A stretch of DNA of 64,000 bases from Pohlia nutans (Eukaryota; Streptophyta; Bryopsida; Bryales; Mniaceae), in contig CM040085.1 of the NCBI GenBank assembly GCA_022496805.1, forward strand, positions 27,681,811-27,745,810, given 5' to 3'. Each line of letters opens with the position of its first letter. Position 1 is the stretch's first letter. Below the pieces are notes generated by a model, which saw only the letters and a program-made list of their open reading frames with translations, was not told the origin of the DNA and made no database searches. Of the stretch, positions 35,796-46,971 are shown one piece after another. Position numbers and translations under genes: made by a program.

Positions 35796-38700
35796 CTATT
35801 TGGACTGGGTGAATAGACTCCGGGGCCTGGACGGAGGCTTGGAGGGGGAAGTATCAGCAGCATTGGCCTTCATCACGTCTTTACAAGCTTGCTCCAACAT
35901 GGCCAGAAACTCGCGCATGATCATGAACACTTTCAAAGCGGGTTGGGTGCTCTTGGCAACATCGGTCTCTCCGTAAAAATATACACTAAGATCCTTTACA
36001 CTCGCTAAGACTAGGTCTAGATCGCTTTGCACTTCACTCACTTGCGCCTCCGCGTCCTCAACAAAGACGGTCATCTTCTCCCTGAACACATCATCCGTCA
36101 CGTCGTACGTGGTCATTTTTGCATGATCCCGAGAGCCTCGCAGTTTCGCCAGGGTCGCCTTCGTGTCTTGCAGGCCAGTCTGGAGCCGACCGACAGCGAG
36201 CTGCAAAGCCGAGATGTCCAGGCCACCTAGGTGCATTCACGATCAAAGATCAATAGGGCGTCCGAAATTTAAGGACTCCTGACAAGTGCTTAGACAATGA
36301 AATCTTTAAATTATGTAGATTTAGAAGGAATCTAAGGACATTTTAGTGCTTAGTAAGCTCTGTTTAGTCTTTATTAAGGATTGGTTACAAGCACTTTTGA
36401 GTCCTAAAATTGACATTTATAAATAAATAAATAAATAGACAAGGTAAAATAACCATAGGGTTGTTTTGGTATACAACATTGTTACTAATTTAATAGTGAA
36501 GGCTACTTTTTGTGTGAATCTAAGTAAAATTTAAGCATTGGTTACATTTTGTATGAGACCTTTGATCATGAATGTACCCACCTGCTTTCCTCACGTGTCC
36601 GAGTTCGCCTGGAATGCCGCGGACGACGTCCATGCCCACCCTCCGAAACGCATTGGCGCTGCCACTAGTGATTTCGCTCTGGCACCGGTCGAATTCCGCC
36701 TCCATGCTTCGCGTGAAATGCGACAGAGGGGAGGAAGTGCTGCTGGGACTGGTGCACACAGAGCTCCGCGTACTGGTTGGGGTGGAACTCGGGTGACCGT
36801 CGTAATTACGTACGCCTGCGAGGCGCGCCGCTCGTGCTCCTTCTGCCTTCATGATCTCTTGGATCACGAAGTGCAACAGCGTGGTCTTCCCGTCCACGCC
36901 TTTCACATCTGCCAGTTTCAACAACGTGTCCAACTTGAACGCCCTCGCGTCTCCCCGGAACGTGCCTGTGTTGAGCCGGTTCCCCGTTTTCAACACCGCC
37001 TCCAACAGTTTTATGAAGGTGCGGCTTCCCTTTAGCTCCTTGCAAGCCATCTTCACCATCGCACATATCAATGCAGCCCGAAGTCAGGATCAGTTACAAA
37101 GACCACTAATTCACGAACCTTATTTATAGTTATATTGGTTAAAATGGCGCGGTTTCAGAGCGCCACAATGAAAACTACGCCTGAGGTATACAACTGCGGT
37201 TTCAGTTGGGCCAAGTTCGCCATTTTAACCTTTTAAGCGTCTAAAACGCCCAATATGGTCATCTGCATCACTGAAGTTTGCAACGATGGCATTTTCACAT
37301 TTTACCTTGGTTTTCTGATTGCAAAATATATCATTTTCAAGCTCTTGTTCTACACTACAAGATCAACAGGGTCGTTTGTGTAAAACTGAAGTCATTTTCG
37401 CACAAACAGATGATTTGCAGCACGGGATCCAATTTTCCTATGGACACTACAGAAACTACACAGTCAGACGCTTAGGGGTTACCGAGGTTTCAGATGAAAC
37501 AGAGGCCTGAGTTGGGAGGGTTGAATCATTAGTACCTCGAGTATTGCTATCGTTTCCTGGATTTGGTGAAGCTCCTCCCAATATGAAGCCACGAAGAGCA
37601 TAGCTCGAAGGCGCTCAAAAGCACTCGGAATTTGGAGTATTCCTTGGACGAAGCGATCTGCAGGACCGAGGAGGGTCTGGTCACCCTGGTACTCTTGAAA
37701 CCTGGTAAGCTCTTCATCCGTGGGTGTCATCTTTACGAGGACCTCCAAATTCTCCTGCCCCAGACCATCACCTGCAAAACCAAAACACATGTAATCAGCT
37801 AAGTCTGAGCTGGAGGAGTTCACTGAGACATACAGCATCTCGTATATATGAACTCGTGACTCACCCGCTAGCAAAGCGTCACAGACTGTTGACCTAGCTA
37901 TAGCTAAGCCCCGTGCACGCAGCTGGATGGCAATGTTGTGAGCTTTCTTAGGATCGAGAATCTCAGTCTTCTCAGCCTGGATAGCCGTAAAATTAGACGA
38001 TCTCCTCACAACCTCGCTTTCGGAGGTCGATCTTGTAGTCACACCAAACAAATTCCCGATCAGTTCGTCATCTAATCTGTACACAGTCAAACAGGAGATT
38101 GATCAATAACAAGTCACAGATTACAAAATGGGCAATTTAACTCAGCAATCTCCTCAAAACCTCATATTTGTTCAAATGGCGCCTTTATCATTACTATAAT
38201 TTTGTCTCCTAATTGAAACCTCAGATCTGTACCAGTCCTAGTTTACAGAGCTCTGAAAACCACAATATTAACGAGCTATGGAACACGCCATCGTAAAGAA
38301 TATGGAACCAAATGGAATCAAGTGAATCTGAGGCTTACTCCATGGAGTCACTGATGGTATCCCACACCATAGTCGAATGTGACTCAAGTTTCAGCTTCTC
38401 CCAATGCAGAGGCCGCATCTTCTGATGGCGACGAAATTCTTGGGAGTCTCCCAGATCAGGTCTTCCAGGCAGTATCAACGGAGCCAACTTCGGCATTCCA
38501 GGCAAAGGAGGGGATGCAGGGGGTGTCGATCTCGTGGGCAACGGTGGAGGCGACGGAGGCGGTGTGACAGTCTTCTCCTTGCCATCGTCTGAACCCGGTG
38601 GAGATGGAGATGGTGTAGGCTTTCGAGTTGGCAATGGCGGAGGCGATGGAGGCTGAGGAAACCTCCTGCAAGGAAGCGATGGAAACGGAGGAGGCGGTGG

Positions 38701-39933
38701 AGGCGGAGGTGGAGGTGGAGGTGGAGGTTTTGGAGTAAGAGTTGGTGGCTGAATCGGCACAGGCAGGGGAGGTGGTGGAGCAAACGGAGCGTAGTTTGCA
38801 ATAGACCACTTAGGCTCTGTAGTCTTGACAACCCTGCGCGATTCTTTAGTAGTTTGAGACTCCTCCTCTACCGTAACAGGCAGAGGCAGAGGGGGAGGAG
38901 GGGTGGACGGTGGAATAACGAAACTGGAAGCTCCAGCCGCATTGCTTTGAGAAGACAACCGAGATGGTTTCTGCGTCCAGGAACTCGCTTTTGTCAGGCT
39001 CTTTCCTCCATGAGCTGGAGACGTCGGCAACGAATGGCCCTTCCCGGACTGTCCGGACTCTAATCTGATCTGAATTGGGCTGTCATGATCAGTGGCCTTC
39101 TTCGGTGATTCAGAATCCACTTTGCGAATCTCTCCGTTTTGACCTGCAACGCTGTGGCGATACACAGGAAGCGAAAACGTTCGTAACGTCCATTTGCTGA
39201 GTGGTGATCCTACTGCTATGGTACAGTGATCTGCGAGTAAGCTCGCAGACTCACTCTCCGACCTCTTCTTCTTCGGAATCTCACTGGAACCTGGACCAAC
39301 AGTAGTGAAAATGTCGAAGTTGTCAAACTCGCTTCGGCTGTATCGAACTCCCATCTGGGAGCCTCCTTCGCCCTTGTAAAACACTTCGTCCACCAGATTC
39401 TCCCCGAGGTTCCAGTTGAAACCTACGGAACTGTGACTAGACTCCTTGAAACTAACAACCACATGCTTGTCCCGTGCGTAAACGGGAATCGATATCTCCT
39501 GCTCTAATATACCCGAAAATTTCCTGGAGCCTGCGTCTAGATCAGACTCACTGAACCGAGTGGACGTAGTGTAACTGCAACCCAGGGCTTTCTCATAATC
39601 TGCAAGTATCAGTTGTCCCCTCTTGCTTCGTTCTTCAGATTCTTCGTCAGACTCCGACTCAGGCTTCTTCCGTGGGCTGGGTTTGCGTTTCGCTTTAGCG
39701 AAGAACTCTCTCTGGTCGATCAGTGCCTGCTTGTACTCGCGTTTCTTGTACCACAGACACACGAGCGCGATGATGGCGAGCACGAGAAACGCTGCGAGCA
39801 GGCCCACTATGCCAACCCATGAGAAGTTCACGACTCTGCGCTCCACCAGAGTCCCGACCGGTGAGGATGCACGCGCAGGCACGAAATCGTACGCCTTGGC
39901 AGGAGCAGGAGCCACCACCGTCGAATTTGACAT
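35796..39933 (-). CDS. class I-type formin with transmembrane anchor, FH1 and FH2 (five exons)
   Basis: Exons in coding order 38339-39933, 37865-38076, 37536-37771, 36582-37050, 35796-36226 sum to 2943 nt (980 residues), with every junction in phase. The 93-bp intron at 37772-37864 has no stop and is a multiple of three, but the FH2 pattern ([23 protein letters not shown]) requires its removal. A membrane segment spans about residues 37-60 and is followed by WYKKREYK. Around 390-500 is the proline-rich FH1, with one run of 14 prolines. FH2 starts near MRPLHWEKL (~505) and contains [30 protein letters not shown] and [11 protein letters not shown]. Such proteins nucleate and cap actin filaments at the plasma membrane. 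Unlike typical class I formins, only ~36 residues precede the membrane segment and no cleavable signal or extracellular proline-rich domain is evident. Intron 3 (37051-37535) carries a TTAA MITE. Confidence 0.94.
37225..37482. mobile_element. TTAA-flanked MITE in a formin intron, copy 2
   Basis: TTAACCTTTTAAGCGTCTAA at the left and CAGACGCTTAGGGGTTAC at the right; the right TTAA has mutated to TTAC. It is the sister of 3951-4199 over the full length. It lies wholly within the 485-bp intron 3 of the formin, so it is spliced out. Confidence 0.85.
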
Positions 39934-41182
39934 GGTAGAAACCTACCGTCCGAGAAACATCAAAACCCTCCAGGAGATTTATTGTATCTACAGCCAGCGC
40001 CAAGCTGCACCCTGCATAATGTCTGAAAGCGACCGCTCCTAAGTTTCCTTCGCCCTTTGCTCATCTTTGTGAATCGCGCCTGTGACCAGCAAACATATCC
40101 ATGTCAAAACCCTTGAAGCTTGATCGTCCAGTTCCAGCGTTCTAACCCTGTCTATTCGGTACTCCCCGGTAGGCATTCTACATGATGTTGTTGGAATAGT
40201 AACAAAATGGATTCGTGAGCACCATTCCGCGTTCGAAAGCAATGTAATTCTGAGCTCAAGTACTCTGCGTTCTCAAATTGTAACGTATTCCGAAGTCCTT
40301 AGTACTGACTTCAACCAAGTTAAGAAAATGTCTGTCCAGAGCTGCCAAACAGAACATTGATGCACAGGAACACAACTAGCATATAATCGACGCACCCACA
40401 TTATACCAAAATGATTAGCCTTCCAGGCAAAGCTCTTTCGTTTCCCAAGCTAAACGAAAGACTGCTCACGGTCAAGAACAGGGACAATTTCAAAGCCAGG
40501 CATTGCGAAACCACCGGCACAACAAGATCTAGGTCATCCCCGTTGACAGCCCTATCTGATCGACGATACATTGGTGACAGAGTATAAGATCCTACTAGCC
40601 CTCCGATTCTGACTGACCATCACTGAACTAGATGATTAATTTCACCAGCATTGCCTGTTCACGGCGCAACAAGGGACCGAACTGTAACGAAATCACCTGC
40701 AGAGAAGAAATCTAGAAGGAGAGGTCAGTAGTCTCAGAAGCTCGGCATTTGCTTGAGGTCCATTCTCTCGCTTGCATCCATCTCTGACCTACCCAGCCCG
40801 CGCCGTCTTTGGGTAGGTTTGGCGAGACCGCAGCCGCATCAACAAGCTTAAGATTCTAGCTCACATTTGTCAATCAGATCCGGACTGACCCAACCTAAGT
40901 TAGTCGGTCTCCTGTACCGGTGTAGAAAACTGTCTTGCATTCAACATTCACACCGCAACGAGGCCGGGCGATCCATAGTGTGCAGAAGTAGAAAGGAGGA
41001 ACGGGCTAACTTATCTTGAGTAGGTTTTGTGTGAATTGCTCCACCAGTGCAAGCACCAAAACGTGAAAAACTTTAAAAATCATCACGTCCTACATAAGCC
41101 CTACATGAACTAACTATGTGTTCACTAGCATCTTTTGGCACAAGCATTTTTTAACGTTTTAAAGCTGGGTAAGCCCCTCGCT
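39934..41182 (-). promoter_or_regulatory. formin 5' leader and upstream region
   Basis: GC-balanced sequence upstream of the formin ATG. A short minus-strand frame at 40039-40242 and a plus-strand frame at 39623-40042 overlap the gene or its leader and are not accepted. No TATA element or 5' UTR intron could be fixed. Confidence 0.35.
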
Positions 41183-41270
41183 TACCTTATACCTAACATT
41201 CTTATATACCTTATACCTAACATTCTTATTTATTAAGGATATTTTTACCTTATACCTAACATTCTTATAT
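41183..41270 (+). repeat. three copies of a 22-bp repeat
   Basis: ACCTTATACCTAACATTCTT occurs three times, starting near 41184, 41209 and 41247. The first two are separated by TATAT only. Confidence 0.85.
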
Positions 41271-41334
41271 ACCTTAAAATGTGAAAGTTTAAACTGTCTC
41301 TTTTTGTATTGAATTTAGCACTTCCTCCACTACG

Positions 41335-41640
41335 GTCTTTCTTTCTTTCTTTTTTGAAAGAGTGAAACCAATCCATTAAAGTGCAAGGAAAAAAGGAGAA
41401 GAACAATGAGCCGGGGTCCTAAATAAGGAGCGGCAAACAAGTGAGAGTGGGAGCAAGCTTCCATTTGGCTAAGAAAATACTACCAGTGCAAAAAATCTTA
41501 TTAATACACCAAGTAGCCGAGAACTCCTTCGACTCGAGTCTCTTCCCTTGGTCTCAATTGATGTTTTCTTCTGCCCAATGGTCAGCTGCTTAAAAAAGAA
41601 AGAAAAAGTAAAGCCAATAAATAAGGGCCAGCTTTTACGC
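41335..41640 (-). mobile_element. 3' remnant of a second LINE-like family
   Basis: On the minus strand TTAATGGATTGG, CACTCTTTCAAAAAAG and an (AAAG)n tail appear. The same end signature, AATTGGATCCACTCTTTC then an A-rich tail, occurs at 49130-49185. Such 3' ends resemble plant L1 tails. The upstream extent is uncertain. Confidence 0.35.
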
Positions 41641-42408
41641 TGTGGAACTAACTCATGGTCATAAGCTCCATTTTCAAAGTAAACAAAAAAAGTTACAAAA
41701 AGTAAAACTCACGAGGAACTGCAATCCCAGAATGAAGGTTGGTTTTGCGGCTCTGTTGGCGCATGAAGAACTCCGTTCTCCCAATATGGGACGTCTATTA
41801 ATAAGCCTACCTCTTCACAATACTAGGGAGCAGTACAAAGCTCATCAATGCTCAACATCATCATCAACGGAAATTGGCACCTTGGCCTTTTTTCTTTTCT
41901 TTATTTTATTTTATTTTTGCACCCGAATAGGCACAATATTCTGGAGCTGGATGGATGGATGTTCTCGTTTTTTACATCATTATCTGAACCCCAAGTCATC
42001 ACTCAATTTTATTTTTTAAATTGAGGTCAAAAGAATATCAGGTGGTATCAGCCAATTTTTTATGTTTTTTCCGTTAGTAGAGAGACACTCACGCTGAAAT
42101 GAAGCCAGTTAGGGAAAAAAAATGGATTGAATCATTCATATTTGCGTTCATCCATAAAATATCTATTATAAGGCACTTACATCCAAATATTAGCAATTTT
42201 AGAATTTTTTTTAGAGGACTTTTGCAATTTCATCCATTTTTTTGCCCATTTTTCGAGTGTAGAAGTAGCCACTCCCAAAATTAAGTGAACTTTTGGCAAA
42301 AATTCACCCAAAAAATTTAGTTGGATGGAATGCTTTATAACTGCTCATCCTCCATTCTGGTCATGAAGGTGGTCCTCAACGACTGTCATCCAAGGAACTT
42401 AAAACAAC
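41641..42408. other. intergenic, no gene seen
   Basis: A 125-codon plus frame (41642-42019) is largely low-complexity and Phe-rich at its end and is not supported. No repeats with partners were recognised. Confidence 0.35.
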
Positions 42409-42933
42409 TTAACCCTTAAGACTACAAATCATGTTCTCATTCAGTCAAAATTTCTTGCATCAGAATATACATATTAAAATGTTCATATTGTTTCTTGTAA
42501 TAATTTATACCTAAGATTTATCGTAGTTTTTTATATGAAAATTTTAGGACTTTTATAAGTAATTTTTTTTGTAAAAATAATGGAAACGTGTGGAAAATTG
42601 CTTCACTATGACCTCATCTAGCTTGCTCTCACAGCAACCTTCCGTGTTGTGCATCTCTATTGCGGAAAGGTTGTGCATGCTCTCATGCATTGGCCTTCAG
42701 TTTCGTCCCACATAATTTGAAAATCCAATAAAACGTGAACTGCTAGTTTTTTTTTCATAAGGTCCTTTAGAGGCTCATTGTTGCACCTCCCAATCTCAAG
42801 CATTTGTTAAGGGATTGGAGGAATCACAAAGCATGTTTTCTAACTTCAATTAGGCCAAACAACAAGGGTTGGAGAGTTCAATTATTTTATTCGTTGTTTC
42901 TCTACACTGTGAAGGGTGTGGTCCAACAAGGGC
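42409..42933. other. possible left end of a TTAA element and a repeat copy
   Basis: TTAACCCTTAAGAC at 42409 looks like a left terminus, but no matching right end was identified. At 42590-42700 CGTGTGGAAAATTG, GCTCTCACAGCA and ATCTCTATTGCGGA match the tandem repeat at 60407-60540 and 60770-60905. Confidence 0.4.
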
Positions 42934-43280
42934 TTAACCCTTAAACATCTTTCCAAGCCCCACGGGTTTGATTTCCAAGGATTCTTGCTTCTAGCAGGAG
43001 CACTATTCAACTCCTTCTGACTAGACATGGATCATTGGATGCACATCAAAGTGAGGCATTTGATGTGCTTGGTTGCAACAACAAAAAATTTCATGCTCGT
43101 TTGCAATGTTTAAATCAAATGTTACATTTGATTCTTGCCCAAGTTCCCAATCGATTCTCATGTGCTTGTTTCTTTGTTGTGATTGATCATGCCCCATGCC
43201 CAACCTATATATATAATCCATATTCTTTCAGAGATCCTCAGGCTGCCCACTGAGGACCTCAAATTTCGTTTAAGGGTTAA
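42934..43280. mobile_element. TTAA-family MITE, 347 bp
   Basis: Left TTAACCCTTAAACATC, right inverted TTAACCCTTAAACGAA. The right TTAA (43277-43280) is simultaneously the left TTAA of the next element. Open frames inside on both strands are short and not accepted. Confidence 0.8.
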
Positions 43281-43822
43281 CCCCTAAACGTCCCAGCGTC
43301 CAGTTTCTGGACGTTTGTTGGTCAAACCCAATTTTGATCTTGAAGATGACTTTTGTTGCTAATACACCCAACTAAGAAAATGAAGTTCATTAAGTCTAGT
43401 TTGTACTCCACTTTTCAAATCTTAAAATTTCCAGTTATTGAGTATTTTATTGCTTGTGCAAGCTTTGTAGCTCAAGGTTTGAATAACACTACATAGGATG
43501 TTTACCTTTCGAATTTCAAAATTTAAATAAAAAATTTCTATGGAAAACATATCATGTGATTCTCCATTGTAATTTGTACCTGCTCCCAAAAAATATTAAA
43601 TTTTTAAAGCTTTTGTGTAATAAATTTTATTTTTTGAAGTATTTGACTTAAAAATTTGTTAAAAAGGCCGTATTAAATTAAAAAAATCTGAAAATTTCAA
43701 GACTGATAGGAAACATTCAATTCCATGCATGAAAAATATTACAAAATATATTTTGATAAATCTTGAAGGCTAAATTGTGTAGTTTGACTTTCCTACAAAG
43801 GAGTGGTACGTTTAAGGGTTAA
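43277..43822. mobile_element. TTAA-family MITE, 546 bp, abutting the previous one
   Basis: Left TTAACCCCTAAACGTCC, right inverted TTAACCCTTAAACGTAC, with TTAA at 43277-43280 and 43819-43822. A palindromic CGTCCAGTTTCTGGACG lies just inside the left end. Noncoding. Confidence 0.82.
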
Positions 43823-44307
43823 GAACGTTATGTTGCTAGAGAAACAGCTTCAAGATTGTGGGGGAATTGCTAGTGAATCGGCTTCAAGATTCTGGGTGAA
43901 TATACCTCTGTCAGCCCAGGTGCACTGAACCTTCAATGACTTTTTTGGAAAAGTCCCGAGTAACCTGAGTTCACTACAGTACTTAACAGATTTTGGATGC
44001 TAGTTTAGAAATTGAATATTGTCATGCCAGAACAGTAGGGGTGTCAAAATGTGAGTAACTTATTTGCTCCAACTTTTATGCACACTTCTACGTCCAAGGT
44101 AGACGTACCTTAAACCACCACGACACCTAAAACCACCAACTTCTACACCCCTCTTTCATTTCAAGAAGGAAATGTAGGCCTTCATTACATGACTTATGCA
44201 TCAATTGCTCAAAAGTTAAATCATGTACCGACAACTTACATTTCCTCCCTAAAATGAAGAAAGGGTGTAGAAGTTGGTGGTTTTAGGTGTTGTGGTGGTT
44301 CAAGGTA

Positions 44308-45250
44308 CAGTAGGGTACAACATGCTTACGAATTCCCCACTGCAGGGAATTTTTTTGGGAAACTTTGAACACTCCGTGTGTACTCAAAAATGATCCGATT
44401 TGGAAACCGCAAAGTGCGTTGGAATCACATCGGCGTGTACTACAATACCATTACAAATTTACACATGAATTAGTGAAAATTATACAACAAGTCAAAAATA
44501 ATACATACATTATCTACCATTGAGTGCTCTCACCGTTTGCTTCAGTTACAGAGTCCATTTTAGCAAGAAAAAATGAAATGAGTGTTTGAAGTTGTTCTTG
44601 AGATACTTGAGCTCATACTTGTTGAATGATTTGTATCATTTCATTAGTCTCCTTTGTAATTTCTCCTTTTGCAATGGTGTAGGGGCTTTTATGGGTTTTG
44701 ATAAAAGTCCACTTGTCATCATTCCTCCAATTAAACAATCAGTAGTTGATTTTGTGGAACTTATTTATGAAAGTTCATTGATTGGCTTCTATTTTATGCA
44801 TGATAGACCTATTCAATTCACATTGATGGAGGATGGTGATCCAATACATCGTAGTAGATATCATGATGATTTGAGACAAGCCCATGGAATCAAAAAGATT
44901 ATGAAGGAAAAAGATGAAATGATACAAATCATTCAAGAAGTGTGAGCTCAAGTATCTCAAGAACAACTTCAAACACTCATTTCAAATTTTCTTGCTAAAT
45001 TGGACACTGTAACTGAAGCAAACGGTGAGAGCACCCAATGGTAGATAGTGTATGTATTATTTTTGACTTGTTGTATAATTTTCACTAATTCATGTGTAAA
45101 TTTGTAATGGTGTTGTAGTACACGCCGATGTGATTCCAACGCACTTTGCGGTTTCCAAATCAGATCATTTTTGAGTACACACGGAGTGTTCAAAGTTTCC
45201 AAAAAAAGTTCCCTGCAGTGGGGAATTCGTAAGCATGTTGTACCCTACTG
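44308..45250 (+). mobile_element. Tc1-type transposon derivative with about 338-bp inverted arms
   Basis: Ends CAGTAGGGTACAACATGC, perfectly inverted at the right, flanked by TA on both sides (44306-44307, 45251-45252), the Tc1/mariner target duplication; CAGT is a common Tc1 start. The arms (44308-44645 and about 44912-45250) are nearly identical and include the transposase 3' coding end, so the left arm is an inverted copy of the 3' end replacing the 5' half. The very high arm identity suggests a recent event. Confidence 0.9.
44692..45044 (+). pseudogene. Tc1/mariner transposase fragment (DDE C-terminal part)
   Basis: From the ATG at 44692 the frame reads MGFDKSPLVIIP, VVDFVELIYE, FTLMEDGDPIHRSRYHDDLR and AHGIKKI. 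This is the region of Tc1-type DDE transposases around the second catalytic Asp (family pattern QDNAPIH). The expected SPDLNPIEN block is missing, so an internal deletion joins HGIKKI to MKEKDEMIQIIQEV. Then a TGA (44944-44946) interrupts before AQVSQEQLQTLIS...TEANGESTQW and the stop at 45042-45044, the usual C-terminal tail. The N-terminal DNA-binding part and the first Asp are absent. The product cannot be active. Confidence 0.8.
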
Positions 45251-45268
45251 TACATCTACCTTAAAGGA

Positions 45269-45635
45269 CATGGGTAAGAGAGGTCTAGGTCCATTGATGC
45301 CTCTCTGAGGTAGACGAGAAATTTAGAAGATTAGAGGCAAAGAAGGACACCAATAAGCTTTAGAGCAATTGACACAAAAGGATTCAAAGAACAAGACAAC
45401 AAAGTATTCAAAAAAGGAGACAAAGAAGGTGACATAAAATTCTTTAGCCTGAACGACGAGTCTGTTGAGGGGAAGTGCTTCCAACACAGATTGAAGAATG
45501 TTATGGTCCATTTACAACATGTTCGACAAAAGCCTTCAGTAGTTGCCTCTCAATTTCGAAGAGCAAGGCTCTACTGGCAAACTGAATTTGGGATCTGTTT
45601 TTAATTCCTCAACTTACCACGATTTTCTTGCAGCA
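45269..45635. other. intergenic, no gene seen
   Basis: GC-balanced but without a supported frame. Repeated GACAACAAAGTATTC/GACAAAGAAGG words only. Confidence 0.35.
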
Positions 45636-46971
45636 TTAACCGCTAAGGACGAAATGTCCTAACTAGGACATTTAAATAACCGGGTAGGTTCGGATGAACA
45701 CATTTTAAACTGAAATTTGGAGGAAATTTAATAATGAATTTTCCAATGTGCCACGAAAACGAGGTTTTTTTCTTTGAATTCCGACACCGTATGTGGAAGT
45801 TAGGGAGGATGTGTTTTTTTCAAGAGAAAGGGTATTAGAATAGTAGAAAAATGGATGAATTTTATTTTTTTATTTTTTAAATTTGGGGGGGGGGGGGGGG
45901 GGCGGGGGGCGGCACAATAAGAAGGGCAGAGTGTGGAAAATGGACTGGGCATTGGCTCATTGTCAAGACGAACAGACACTTTATTCACGCCGGCCTCGAA
46001 AGAGGACCGGAGTTCATATCTATCTGGAAAATGGAGTGGACTATGGGAGAACAGCAGACAGCCCCATCAAAAAATTTAAAAAATCATTTAAATTTTTTTT
46101 TTAATGAAAAGTGTTCTAATTAAAATTTATTATTTTCAAATTAAAATTAAAATTGTTATAGTAAAAATATTATTTTTTAGAATCAAATATTAGAAATACA
46201 AATACAAAAAGGAAAATCATCTAATTAGGGATTGCCACGTGGCAGTCCATCTCCAACCCTCTCTTGGAAGTTAGTGGGGTCATGAGCATTGGAATGGGTT
46301 GGGTGAGGTGGCACTTCGATTCCCTTCCTCCACCCTTTATTTCTCCCCTAACCCCCAAAATTCTTAAAAAATATGCTATATGTTTTTTAAAACTTGGAGA
46401 TTTACGTTTTTTTCAAAAAATAATTCACCATTCTATAAAGGGTGGAATGTACATATGTTTCATTGCTTGGATTTGTATTTTAAATAATGAAAGTCGAAAA
46501 TATTGCAATTCCAAAAACAAAAAGTATTTTCTAAACTTTTAAACCTCCAACAAGTGCAAGGTATTCTTCGACATCCTAAACATTTCCAAACGCAACGAAA
46601 ATCGGTACACAACTAATTAATATCATATAGAATGTGAAAGTGAAGTACGACGGGTTTCGGTAGTGAAGCTCTTTTGATGTAACCACGATCAAATGCATCT
46701 AAAATTTTTGGGCGGGTGTTTTTTTGAGGTGTTTTTTTCCATTAAACGTAATGATCTTGCAATTAGTGCAGTCAAATTCAACAAAATTTGTTGTGGATGT
46801 TTTTTCAAGTAGTTTAGGACAAGATCTTATGGTTAGAAGGTTAAAAAAATTTATTTTTTTATTTTTTTATTTTTTTTATTTTTTATTTTTTTGGAATATT
46901 TACACGGGGAGTAAAAATGACAACATTGGAGTGTTTTTGGAGGAAAAACGCATTGGTCCTTTAGGGGTTAA
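45636..46971. mobile_element. TTAA-family element, 1.3 kb
   Basis: Left TTAACCGCTAAGGACG, right inverted TTAACCCCTAAAGGACC, intact TTAA on both sides. The left ~200 bp match the right end of 13203-16568 in inverse, and the right ~250 bp match 22956-23530. A GC-richer island (45903-46075) is open for 55+ codons and differs from the AT-rich remainder; it may be captured DNA. An 18-G run lies at 45885-45902. Confidence 0.82.
45885..45912 (+). repeat. poly-G tract
   Basis: Eighteen consecutive G, then C, six G, C and GG. It could form G-quadruplex on the + strand, and its length in an assembly may be unreliable. Confidence 0.9.

Larger units (their letters stand above)
44091..45268. mobile_element. 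foldback MITE split by a Tc1-type insertion
   Basis: The left arm (GTCCAAGGTAGACGTACCTT then AAACCACCAC...CTTCTACACCC) from 44091 is inverted in the right arm (GGGTGTAGAAGTTGGTGG...GTGGTGGTTCAAGGTA), which is cut at 44307. It resumes at 45251 as TACATCTACCTTAAAGGAC. The hairpin pairs across the gap once the inserted DNA is ignored. Confidence 0.82.

Noticed and set aside
36538..37035. 165-codon plus-strand frame across the formin
   Set aside because: It is a shadow of FH2 exon 4 on the opposite strand.
38456..39063. Long open frames overlapping the formin FH1 on both strands
   Set aside because: They are antisense or shifted readings of the CCN-rich proline tract. Splicing and FH2 continuity fix the real frame.
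41642..42019. 125-codon plus frame as a gene
   Set aside because: It ends in a Phe-rich low-complexity tract, with no motif, leader or splice evidence.
44586..44691. Upstream extension of the Tc1 transposase frame
   Set aside because: It begins with TTG and is translated from the inverted arm, which is antisense to the 3' coding end. It is not ancestral N-terminal sequence.
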